From contig JAGBSH010000027.1 of the NCBI GenBank assembly GCA_017631885.1, positions 1-64,000 on the forward strand: a DNA stretch of 64,000 bases, written 5' to 3'. This DNA comes from Fibrobacteraceae bacterium. GTDB lineage: Bacteria; Fibrobacterota; Fibrobacteria; Fibrobacterales; Fibrobacteraceae. The translations under genes and the position numbers were made by a program. The notes beneath the pieces were generated by a model. It had not been told where the DNA came from and ran no database searches. It saw only the letters and a program-made list of their open reading frames with translations. This document shows, one piece after another, positions 1 to 7,632 of this stretch. How positions within the stretch are numbered: the first letter of the stretch is position 1; every line of letters begins with the position of its first letter.

Positions 1-130
1 CAAAACTTGTTTTGGATTACTTCGCTACGCTCGTAATGACAAAAAACAAGATGGCCGCGCGTCTTAAAAGACTCCTCGCCATGACAAGCCGTACTGTTTC
101 GCTACGACAATCCGTACTGCCCTGGCAGAG
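1..130. repeat. interspersed short-repeat cluster
   Basis: Non-coding patchwork made of short repeat units. Positions about 13-42 match the reverse complement of the element inside hsdS at 45481-45514 (a 'gtcattgcgag...gcaatcc' type unit). Positions 75-96 recur inverted at 15710-15731 with one mismatch, and 106-120 recur inverted and exactly at 15709-15723. Such units are usually intergenic and multicopy. It lies just downstream of the stop of the FISUMP lipoprotein gene. The open frame at 12-320 across it looks non-genic. Confidence 0.6.
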
Positions 131-189
131 GAAATGTTGGCTGCCTGCTTACGCAAGGCAGCGTCCCGCGGGAGCAACGCTCCTAGAGG

Positions 190-1776
190 TTAATTGGAGC
201 CCCGGAGGCAACGAACCGATTTCGCGTCGTCCCTATCGTAGCCGATCAGTTCCGCGCGCTCGCGATTGGAACCCATGCCCAAGTAGTAAGCGTCGCCCTC
301 ATCCTCATCGTCCTTTGTAGCACTCCAGAAATTCGCGCCCTTACCCGCGTGGTCGAAAAAACTGCCGCGGTGGCCCGCTGGGAGAGCACTAAAACCATAT
401 TTGTCTATTCCATTACCGAAAGCCTGTCCAAATTCATCTTCATCATCCAACCAACCTGTTGTGGATTTGAGCATTTTACCTGCAGTCTCTTCTCCACCAA
501 CATTTGATATCAAAGTTTCAAATTCCTCTTTTGTTGGTAAATGCCAGCCCTCTGGGCAAGCATTCAATGCCGCTTCCCAAGTATATAAACGGCCATACTT
601 TTCACAATTTGCAAGGTCATCATCATAGCAATAAGAATTTTCTGTTTCATAATTCAAATTCTCTGCCATCCAAGTTTGACGTCCAATTTGAATAGTCTTA
701 TATACCTTGCCATCTCGTGTGTCTATCAACTCCATATCAACTCCAGCATCAAGCAAATCTTTACCTTCAGCCATTTGCCAATTTCCGTTTTTACAAACAT
801 AATACATTTGATAGTTTACACTCAATTCATTATTATTCTGCTTCACTTCGCCTTCATTTTCTGCATTACATGCCCCAAGTCCGTAATTTGTCCACCAAAA
901 TACTCCTATATATTTTTCAAATGCAGGTATTTCTGTAGAAATTCCCCATTGAGCAATATTTTCTGTATAACGTGCTTTATGTTCTTCTAATGTATAAAAT
1001 GAAACCCCATCGGCTATTTTTGTTTGAATTTCAATATCATTCCAAACGCCATCTGTTTCTATATCTAAGGAATAATTTGCTAAAAGTTCTGAAAGTCCTG
1101 CTTCTCCTTCTTGATTTCCATCAGAAACAAAAAAATCATTCTGCATTAAAATCGATATTGCGAGCAACGCAGCATTAGCATTTTCTGTTCCAAAAATATT
1201 TAACTCTTCTGCGTCATTAAATTCTTCTTCTATTCCAAATGATTTTAACACTTCTTGCTCTGCTTGCTTTTTAGCTTTAGAGAAAGGCGTATCTTCTTGA
1301 GTTACTAAATAAAGAGTTCTTTCATAAGCTAAATGAGTAAGCAAATTGATATTAACATTATCGCGTTCTTTAATGTTACTAAACGCATTTAAAGTGATTG
1401 GAGCATTTGATTTGCCTCCCGTGATTTCATTAAAGAAATACCCATTAGCTTCTATCAAAACATATTGAGAAATTAAGCTTTTTATGTCTAACTTAAAGTC
1501 TCCCGCATCGCTTATAATTTTCCCTTTGAAACTTTTTCCTGTTTGCGCAAAAGTTTCTCCATCTAATTCCTGCACTGTCACAGTTGACCCCTTTATAAAA
1601 GGTCCTTTTTGAGACACCCCTGTAATTGTTTTATCTTTTAGAGCAACTATGGTTTCGTCTTCTGTACTGCCTCCAGCGCTACTGTCACTTGAACAAGCAA
1701 CACATAGAATTAACGATAAGCAAAGAAAACAAATGGTTTCCAATGCAAAAAATTTATTTTGAAGAATCTTGTTCAT
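190..1776 (-). CDS. FISUMP-domain lipoprotein
   Basis: A 528-residue surface lipoprotein. The N-terminus has a charged start and a hydrophobic stretch ending in CVAC-SS, which fits lipoprotein processing although cysteine at -3 of the lipobox is unusual. The first 300 residues form a region with no enzyme motif that I recognise. From about residue 345 follows a FISUMP domain: IDTRDGKVYKTIQIG, then QTWMAENLNY, YGRLYTWEAA, CPEGWHLPTKEEF, and a C-terminal SVRCLRG. This domain is a hallmark of Fibrobacter secreted proteins; its biochemical role is unknown to me. The start overlaps the stop of the upstream TIGR02147 gene by 23 bases, so the two are probably co-transcribed and translationally coupled. 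Base composition changes inside the gene: roughly the last 230 coding bases (190-420) are much richer in G+C than the rest. Confidence 0.85.
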   Translation of the reverse strand: MNKILQNKFFALETICFLCLSLILCVACSSDSSAGGSTEDETIVALKDKTITGVSQKGPFIKGSTVTVQELDGETFAQTGKSFKGKIISDAGDFKLDIKSLISQYVLIEANGYFFNEITGGKSNAPITLNAFSNIKERDNVNINLLTHLAYERTLYLVTQEDTPFSKAKKQAEQEVLKSFGIEEEFNDAEELNIFGTENANAALLAISILMQNDFFVSDGNQEGEAGLSELLANYSLDIETDGVWNDIEIQTKIADGVSFYTLEEHKARYTENIAQWGISTEIPAFEKYIGVFWWTNYGLGACNAENEGEVKQNNNELSVNYQMYYVCKNGNWQMAEGKDLLDAGVDMELIDTRDGKVYKTIQIGRQTWMAENLNYETENSYCYDDDLANCEKYGRLYTWEAALNACPEGWHLPTKEEFETLISNVGGEETAGKMLKSTTGWLDDEDEFGQAFGNGIDKYGFSALPAGHRGSFFDHAGKGANFWSATKDDEDEGDAYYLGMGSNRERAELIGYDRDDAKSVRCLRGSN

Positions 1777-2629
1777 AATCTTCCTCTTGTATTTTGTTTG
1801 AAACTTTTTTCATTTGAGTTAAAGGGAAAAATTGGAAATTTAAGCGATACACTTCATCTGTCGCGTTATCCTCTGTTGCAATAGCAATAATACGGCGTCG
1901 AAAATTTCTTATTTCTTCTACAATCTGTTCGTATGCTTTTGAAGTTACCCCAATAGTCAACCCACTAATACTACGATCTTTAGAATTTGGTTCATCTAAA
2001 GCATTCAAAGCCATATTCAACATTTCTTTTTGTAATTTTTTTACGGCAAAAGAAACAGCTTCTACATTTCCTATACGAACAGATCTATCTGTTTGGTGAT
2101 AATTTCCTTTTTCATCTTTTGTTAAAAAACCAGCTTGCAACAAAAATTTTAATGAATCAGAAACTTCAGCGGCCGTAATTTTTTGCTTGCAAACTTTTGC
2201 TATTTGTTTTGGCAGAGCGCCTTGCATTACTGGAGCTATTTCTCTAATTACAGAATGTTTCCAAGTATTGTAATATTCAAATTCATCTTTTCCTAAAACT
2301 TTTACTTTATGAATTTTAGAAAGTTCAACAATTTCGTTGAATATTTTAGTCTTTTTCCTTTCTGTTTCTGCATTAGCATAACCCACTAAAAGGCAAAAAT
2401 ATGTTTTTTCATACCCGACTAATTCTAAAGCTTCGGCAACCTGAATTGCTGATTTAGCAGTTAAATTCTTTTTTCCTTCGCAAACATATTTCAAAAAGAC
2501 TGCAGAAGAAAATTTCGCCTTAAGAGCAAAATCACGCCATGTGAATGCAGAACGATTCTTACGTTCAGCGTAAAAATCTGCAATATAACGACGATAATCT
2601 GTGTACTCTATAATAGGAGGCATTTTCAT
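1754..2629 (-). CDS. TIGR02147 family DNA-binding protein
   Basis: A 291-residue member of the TIGR02147 family, the second large paralogous family described from Fibrobacter succinogenes. The N-terminal pattern (IIEYTDYRRYIADFYAERK, then FTWRDFALKAKFSS and LTAKSAIQVAEALEL) resembles a helix-turn-helix of the Cro/C1 type. The rest is a helical effector-like region with no metal or catalytic motif visible. The start is the first ATG; a second ATG lies two codons on and neither has a strong ribosome-binding site. It is transcribed leftward with the FISUMP lipoprotein gene, which it overlaps. A role as regulator of its neighbour is inferred from the pairing, not shown. Confidence 0.82.
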   Translation of the reverse strand: MKMPPIIEYTDYRRYIADFYAERKNRSAFTWRDFALKAKFSSAVFLKYVCEGKKNLTAKSAIQVAEALELVGYEKTYFCLLVGYANAETERKKTKIFNEIVELSKIHKVKVLGKDEFEYYNTWKHSVIREIAPVMQGALPKQIAKVCKQKITAAEVSDSLKFLLQAGFLTKDEKGNYHQTDRSVRIGNVEAVSFAVKKLQKEMLNMALNALDEPNSKDRSISGLTIGVTSKAYEQIVEEIRNFRRRIIAIATEDNATDEVYRLNFQFFPLTQMKKVSNKIQEEDYEQDSSK

Positions 2630-2834
2630 AATATAACTTTAAATTCTAAAAAAAATATATTTATAGAATACAAATTATCGCTATTTTGCGTAAAAACAAC
2701 TATTTTTGCATTTTAATCTAAAACAATTCTTTAATAGAATACAAATTTCCTTTATTTTTTCTTTCATCAACAATGTGCTAAACTCATCCATTCATATTTT
2801 AAAATTCAAATTACAGAACCTTTAATACCAGCAA

Positions 2835-2869
2835 AAAACAAGAGTAAAATTTCTCTTGTTTTGTTTTTT
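2835..2869 (+). terminator. hairpin with T-run ahead of the SOD gene
   Basis: A 10-bp perfect stem (2835-2844 with 2853-2862), an 8-base loop, then g and six Ts. A-run on the other side makes it potentially bidirectional. It lies about 40 bases before the sodB-like start and in a divergent gap, where a terminator is not expected, so it may be an attenuator in the SOD leader or the end of a short RNA. Confidence 0.5.
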
Positions 2870-2907
2870 ATGCCTTTGATATATTCAACAAAAAAATGAG
2901 GTAAAAT

Positions 2908-3531
2908 ATGAATATTCTTCCAAGAAACGGAATCTTTGAAAAAACAAGTTTGCCCTATAAATTAGAGGGACTCTTGCCAGTGATTTCAAAAGAAACTTTG
3001 CAATACCATTATGGAAAGCATTTAGAAACTTATCTAAATAATTTAAATACTCTACTTGGTGATAGCGAATTCAAAAATGAAAGTCTTGAAACTATTGTTC
3101 AAAATTCTAACGGAGCATTGTTCAATAATGCAAGCCAAGTTTTAAATCACGTTCTTTATTTTACACAGTTTCAAAAACCTAGTGCAGAGAATAAGCCTCA
3201 AGGCTATTTAAAAAAAGCCATTGAAAAGGCATTTAATTCTTTTGAAAATTTCAAAAATATTTTTGAAAAACAAGGAATTTCACTATTTGGAAGCGGATGG
3301 GTTTGGCTATCTTCTGATGATTCTGGTAATCTGATTATTTCTCAAGAAGAAAATGCAAAAAATCCTATCACCAAGAACCTGAATCCAATTCTTACTTTTG
3401 ATGTTTGGGAACACGCTTATTACATTGATTTTCGAAATAATCGAGCGGAACATCTTAAAAGTTTATGGCAAATTATCAACTGGGATTTACTTGAACTTCG
3501 CTATACTGAAAAGCATCGATATCATTTTTAA
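2908..3531 (+). CDS. superoxide dismutase, Fe/Mn family
   Basis: A 207-residue iron/manganese superoxide dismutase that disproportionates superoxide in the cytoplasm. The metal ligands of the family are all recognisable: His in YHYGKHLETY, His in NNASQVLNHVLYF, and Asp and His in FDVWEHAYYIDF. GSGW in the C-terminal domain is also typical. No signal peptide is present. The ATG has a purine-rich GAGG site a few bases upstream. It is a single-gene unit, divergent from the TIGR02147 gene and convergent with pilC. Fe versus Mn preference cannot be settled from these motifs alone, so I give no symbol; sodB would be the usual one. Confidence 0.93.
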   Translation: MNILPRNGIFEKTSLPYKLEGLLPVISKETLQYHYGKHLETYLNNLNTLLGDSEFKNESLETIVQNSNGALFNNASQVLNHVLYFTQFQKPSAENKPQGYLKKAIEKAFNSFENFKNIFEKQGISLFGSGWVWLSSDDSGNLIISQEENAKNPITKNLNPILTFDVWEHAYYIDFRNNRAEHLKSLWQIINWDLLELRYTEKHRYHF

Positions 3532-3587
3532 ATTTTACCAACTCTAATTTTCACGAGCCAATAAAGCAAAGAGAAATTTTTCAAAAA

Positions 3588-3622
3588 AAACTCCTCGCAT
3601 ACTAAAATTATACGAGGAGTTT
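3588..3622 (-). terminator. intrinsic terminator of the pilT-pilC operon
   Basis: A 10-bp perfect stem (3588-3597 with 3613-3622). Read on the minus strand it is followed by a run of eight Ts (complement of the A-run at 3583-3590, partly in the stem), as expected for the end of the leftward pilT-pilC transcript. Confidence 0.75.
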
Positions 3623-3654
3623 ACTGATATTGTTTAAACTTTTAAAATCCGAGA

Positions 3655-3712
3655 AATACCAAGAACTTGCAACGACCGAGTACTAATAGATACGCGAGAA
3701 GCAAAGTGACGA
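3655..3712 (+). other. possible fragment of a 23S rRNA 3' end
   Basis: The stretch around 3676-3706 (gaccgagtactaat, then agatacgcgagaagc) resembles the last bases of bacterial 23S rRNA, where accggtactaatgaaccgtgaggctt is the E. coli form. No further rRNA sequence is visible on either side, so at best this is a short relic of an rRNA operon. A 9-base direct repeat (gaagtattt) follows at about 3709-3728. The match is short and could be chance. Confidence 0.3.
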
Positions 3713-3728
3713 AGTATTTCGAAGTATT

Positions 3729-4931
3729 TTATCCTTGAACCGCGTCGGACATACTGAAAATAGGCATGTACATAGCGATAAGAATAAAACCAACACCACC
3801 GCCAAGGAACACCATAATCAAAGGTTCCATCATGGAAGTCAATGCATCAATAGCAGCATCAACTTCTTCGTCATAGAAGTCAGCTACTTTCAAAAGCATG
3901 CCACCCAAGTTACCTGTTTTTTCACCAACGCCCACCATCTGAATAACCATCGGTGGGAAAATTTTAGCTTCTTTCATTGGTTCAGCGATTGGTTTACCTC
4001 CTGCTATTGATTGCGAAATTTTAAGAATTGCACGTTCAACAGCCATATTACCTGCTGTACGAGCCGTGACCCCTAAAGCATCAATAACAGAAACACCAGC
4101 ATTCAAAAGAGTTCCAAGTGTACGACCAAAACGAGCCACAGCACTCTTTGTCTGCAAGTCACCAAGTTTTGGAACGCGCAAAAGAATCGTATCGAATTGC
4201 AACCGCAAGTGTGGCACTTTCAAAATAGTTCGAATGATAATAATAATTGCTATTACACCAACTACCCAAAATGCCGCATAATCCACAAGCAAATTAGAAA
4301 GGTTCATCACCACCTGTGTAGGGCCTGGAAGTTCACCACCTACTTCTTGGAACATATTGGCAAATGTCGGCACCACAAATGTCAAAAGAGCGACCATCAC
4401 GATAACAGCAACAATAACAACCATCACCGGGTAAGTCATTGCTTTTTTCACTTTACGCACAACGCGTTGGTTGGCTTCTTGATAATCCGCCAAACGAGCC
4501 AAAATACCTTCAAGAATACCGCCCGCTTCACCAGCAGCCACCATGTTACAATACAATTTATCGAAAACTTTCGGGTGTTGTGACATTGCATCTGCCAAAG
4601 TGGAACCGCCATTAATTGAAGCAGCTACTTTGTGCACAACCTCTCGCATTGCAGGGTTTTCCATCTGTTCTTCCAGAATGTTCAGACACTGAAGCATTGG
4701 AAGCCCAGCTGAAGTCATTGCAGAGAACATACGAGTAAAACGGGAAATATCTACAGACTTAATACCAGAACCGATGTTGATTTTAATATCCATCGGTTTC
4801 TTTTTAACAGACTGTACAATAAGGCGCTTACGCCTAAGCAAACCTTCAGCTTCATCTTTACTTCCGGCTTCTAGTTCGCCTTCAAAAACGTTCCCTTGCG
4901 CATTCTGCGCCTTGTACAAAAATACAGCCAT
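3729..4931 (-). CDS. pilC: type IV pilus inner-membrane platform protein PilC
   Basis: A 400-residue protein of the GspF/PilC family, the inner-membrane platform on which the extension and retraction ATPases act. The N-terminal sequence (VFLYKAQNAQGNVFEGELEA) and the two T2SSF repeats are standard: one with FTRMFSAMTSAGLPMLQCL, the second with FGRTLGTLLNAGVSVIDAL. Three hydrophobic segments lie near residues 170-195, 215-235 and 370-395. Length is normal for the family. It begins 3 bases after the pilT stop, so the two are co-transcribed, and a terminator follows at 3588-3622. No pilB or pilin gene lies in the window. Confidence 0.93.
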   Translation of the reverse strand: MAVFLYKAQNAQGNVFEGELEAGSKDEAEGLLRRKRLIVQSVKKKPMDIKINIGSGIKSVDISRFTRMFSAMTSAGLPMLQCLNILEEQMENPAMREVVHKVAASINGGSTLADAMSQHPKVFDKLYCNMVAAGEAGGILEGILARLADYQEANQRVVRKVKKAMTYPVMVVIVAVIVMVALLTFVVPTFANMFQEVGGELPGPTQVVMNLSNLLVDYAAFWVVGVIAIIIIIRTILKVPHLRLQFDTILLRVPKLGDLQTKSAVARFGRTLGTLLNAGVSVIDALGVTARTAGNMAVERAILKISQSIAGGKPIAEPMKEAKIFPPMVIQMVGVGEKTGNLGGMLLKVADFYDEEVDAAIDALTSMMEPLIMVFLGGGVGFILIAMYMPIFSMSDAVQG

Positions 4932-4934
4932 TTG

Positions 4935-6002
4935 CTATAAGCCCTTTTCCATAAGAAGTTTTTCTAGCTGATCTGGGTTTGGAGATTTTGCAATACCATC
5001 AAACCTATCTACTTTGCGTTCTGCAATCAATTCACAAAGACGCATATTCATAGTATTCATACCAAACTTTTGACCAATTTCAATCATCGATTCAATCTGG
5101 TGAACTTTGTCATCACGAATCAATGCTCGAATACCAGGCGTACAGTTCATCACTTCATAGCACATTACACGGCCACCGCCAATTTTAGGAAGCAAGGTCT
5201 GGCAAATTACACCTTGCAAAACAAAGGAGAGCTGTGTACGAATTGTCTGTTGTTCACCTTTAGGGAACGCGTCCACAATACGGTTCACGGTTTGTACAGC
5301 AGAGTTAGTATGGAGTGTAGCAAAAGTCAAGTGACCAGTTTCTGCAATAGTTAATGCAGCACGAATTGTTTCTAAGTCACGCATTTCGCCAATAAGCACA
5401 ACATCAGGGTCTTGACGAAGAGCCATTTTCAACGCCTGAGAGAAACTCATTGTATCGCTCCCCACTTCACGCTGGTTAATCATGCAACCCTGGTGTTTAT
5501 GCAAGAATTCAATAGGGTCTTCTACTGTAAGAATGTGGTCATGGCGTTCTTTATTGATTTTATCAATCATCGCAGCAAGTGTTGTGGACTTACCAGAACC
5601 AGTTGCTCCAGTTACAAGCACAAGACCAGACGGACGAGTGGTAAATTCCCCCATGATAGAAGGCAAACCAAGATCTTTGAACGTTTTAATTTCAAGCGGA
5701 ATGATACGCAAAGCGATAGCTACACAACCACGTTGTAAGTAAGCATTTGCACGAAAACGCGCCAAATTGGCAATACCAAACGAAAAATCGCATTCCTTAG
5801 TCTGTTCAAATGCTTTTTTCTGCATTTCATTCATAAGACTATATGTCATGCGCATAGTTTCATCTGGTTTTAATTTGTCGGTACCGATAGGGGTTAAACG
5901 ACCAGAAAGACGAATCAAGGGAGGGGAGCCAGCAGTAATGTGCAAGTCAGAAGCTCCACGCTTCACCATTTCAGAGAGTAATTCTTGTATATTGTAAGCC
6001 AT
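4935..6002 (-). CDS. pilT: type IV pilus retraction ATPase PilT
   Basis: A 355-residue hexameric secretion-type ATPase that powers pilus retraction. The Walker A motif GATGSGKST is at residues 132-140, followed by the Asp-box region (LTVEDPIEF), Walker B (DVVLIGEMRD) and the His-box (TGHLTFATLHTN). The motif GIRALIRDDKVHQIES matches the AIRNLIRE signature that marks PilT rather than PilB. The N-terminal PAS-like region (ELLSEMVKRGASDLHITAG) is complete. It is the first gene of a leftward pilT-pilC operon and is divergent from the thioredoxin-like gene with fewer than 30 bases between likely starts. Confidence 0.95.
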   Translation of the reverse strand: MAYNIQELLSEMVKRGASDLHITAGSPPLIRLSGRLTPIGTDKLKPDETMRMTYSLMNEMQKKAFEQTKECDFSFGIANLARFRANAYLQRGCVAIALRIIPLEIKTFKDLGLPSIMGEFTTRPSGLVLVTGATGSGKSTTLAAMIDKINKERHDHILTVEDPIEFLHKHQGCMINQREVGSDTMSFSQALKMALRQDPDVVLIGEMRDLETIRAALTIAETGHLTFATLHTNSAVQTVNRIVDAFPKGEQQTIRTQLSFVLQGVICQTLLPKIGGGRVMCYEVMNCTPGIRALIRDDKVHQIESMIEIGQKFGMNTMNMRLCELIAERKVDRFDGIAKSPNPDQLEKLLMEKGL

Positions 6003-6029
6003 AGTGAGAATATATTATTTTTTAAGGAA

Positions 6030-6524
6030 ATGGTTTCTAAAAAATTTACTCTTATCCTATTTCTTTTTGCTTTTTTGTGCATTTCCTGTGATGTTTTGCA
6101 AAAAAGCCCTCGTTCTGTTCCCAATTTAAAGGGAATTTCTGTTAAAGGAGAAGATTTTTCCTTTGAATTTAGTCAGTGTCGTTCTACAATAATAGCCTTT
6201 GGAGCTTCTTTTTGCCCTCCATGTAAAGTAGACCACGAAATATTTACCCAAATTTATGATTCTTTGAAAAGCGATAGCCTTTGCGTTCTCTATGTAAATG
6301 CAGATGAAGATTTGAAAACTATGCAAAATTATGTCCGCAAAATGAAAATTCCCTACCCTTCTTTACACTGGAATTACGAATTAATGAATAATTTGGGAAA
6401 CCCAAACCTTTTACCCACTTACTTTATTGCTGACCAAAATGGAAATATCAAAATTTACGCCAAAGGAATGCTTGGTAAATCAGGGATAACAAAACTTAGG
6501 CAATATCTCCAGGAAACAAAATAA
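6030..6524 (+). CDS. thioredoxin-like lipoprotein
   Basis: A thioredoxin-fold protein with the active-site motif CPPC in FGASFCPPCKVDHEIF and a cis-proline region (LLPTYFIADQNG). The N-terminus (VSKKFTLILFLFAFLCISC) is a lipoprotein signal, so it should sit in the periplasm on a membrane and act in thiol redox chemistry or as an oxidoreductase partner. The ATG at 6030 gives a sensible signal peptide; the frame remains open back to a TTG at 5985, which would overlap pilT. The AAGGA before 6030 is unusually close to the ATG. Its last 29 bases overlap the end of the convergent epmA gene. Confidence 0.82.
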   Translation: MVSKKFTLILFLFAFLCISCDVLQKSPRSVPNLKGISVKGEDFSFEFSQCRSTIIAFGASFCPPCKVDHEIFTQIYDSLKSDSLCVLYVNADEDLKTMQNYVRKMKIPYPSLHWNYELMNNLGNPNLLPTYFIADQNGNIKIYAKGMLGKSGITKLRQYLQETK

Positions 6525-7467
6525 CTTCACGTATATCTTTTTTCGAAAGGGCTAACATCACTAACCTATCAAACCCTAAAGCGACACCAGAACATTCAGG
6601 TAAACCATACTCTAATGCTTCTAAAAAACGCCTGTCTTCTTTAGGTAATTCTTTTCCCATTTTTTTTCGCAAAGCTAAATCTTCTTTAAAACGTTCTGCT
6701 TGTTCTGTTGCATTTGTCAATTCGCAATAACCATTGCAAAGTTCCATACCGCCTAAATAAAGTTCAAATCTATCAGCATACATTTTCCCATCAGAAGCTG
6801 TATGAATTTTAGCTAAAGCCGCTTGAGAGGCTGGATAATCATAAATAAATTCCCCGTTTTCTTTATCAAGAGCTTGTTCTACAATACAGGCCATTACATA
6901 ATCACGCCATTCTTCAATATTAAACACATTTGTTTCAAATAAAGGGATTCCATGCTTTTTACAACATTCTTCCCAATGAAGCGGATTTTCATCAAATGCA
7001 TCTATTCCCGCATATTGTAAAAAAGCATCTGCATAGCGAGTCCTTTTTGCTTTTACAGATAAATTAAGAATTTCTGAACAAAAAGATTCTACTTCTTCCA
7101 TGAGGGTTTCCATAGACATGCCTACGCGATACCACTCAATCATCGTAAATTCAGGATTGTGTTTTGCCCCGGACTCATCTGTCCGAAAAGAACGAGCTAT
7201 CGAATAAACATCTCCAAAACCAGCTGCTAAAAGACGTTTTAAATGAAATTCTGGACTAGTCATCAAATAAAATTTTGGAGAACTTGTCGTTGAAAAATAG
7301 TCTAAATTAGGGTCGGTTCCGCAAGCAAGAGAAAGTACTGGGGTTTCAACCTCTAAAACCTCGCGCTTTGCAAAAAAATCCCGAACGCGAGAAAGTAAAT
7401 CTAGACGTTGTTTCCAGGTATTTCTGTTACATGTTGGGGCAAAACTCATACTTTCTAAATTTTCCAT
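6496..7467 (-). CDS. epmA: elongation factor P-(R)-beta-lysine ligase EpmA
   Basis: A 323-residue class II aminoacyl-tRNA-synthetase-like enzyme (also called GenX, PoxA or YjeA) that attaches beta-lysine to a lysine of elongation factor P. It is the catalytic half of a lysyl-tRNA synthetase without the anticodon-binding OB domain. Motif 2 is seen in YSIARSFRTDESGAKHNPEF and motif 3 in GVALGFDRLVML; VLEVETPVLS is typical of the N-terminus. No efp or epmB gene is present in the window. The 3' end overlaps the thioredoxin-like gene on the other strand by 29 bases. Confidence 0.92.
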   Translation of the reverse strand: MENLESMSFAPTCNRNTWKQRLDLLSRVRDFFAKREVLEVETPVLSLACGTDPNLDYFSTTSSPKFYLMTSPEFHLKRLLAAGFGDVYSIARSFRTDESGAKHNPEFTMIEWYRVGMSMETLMEEVESFCSEILNLSVKAKRTRYADAFLQYAGIDAFDENPLHWEECCKKHGIPLFETNVFNIEEWRDYVMACIVEQALDKENGEFIYDYPASQAALAKIHTASDGKMYADRFELYLGGMELCNGYCELTNATEQAERFKEDLALRKKMGKELPKEDRRFLEALEYGLPECSGVALGFDRLVMLALSKKDIREVILFPGDIA

Positions 7468-7632
7468 TTTCCTAAATCCATCATTTAAACTTTAATCCAA
7501 TTTTAAAAAAATCTTTGCTCTTTAAAAGGATATTCATACAGATATTCCTTTTCTCAATATAATTCCTTATCATATTTTGCTATTTTTTGTCATAGATTTA
7601 TTGATTTTAATTTTATTGAAAGAGAAGGCTTT

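Noticed and set aside
12-320. 102-codon plus-strand frame at the window start
   Set aside because: It runs through interspersed repeats and antisense to the FISUMP gene, with no family resemblance.
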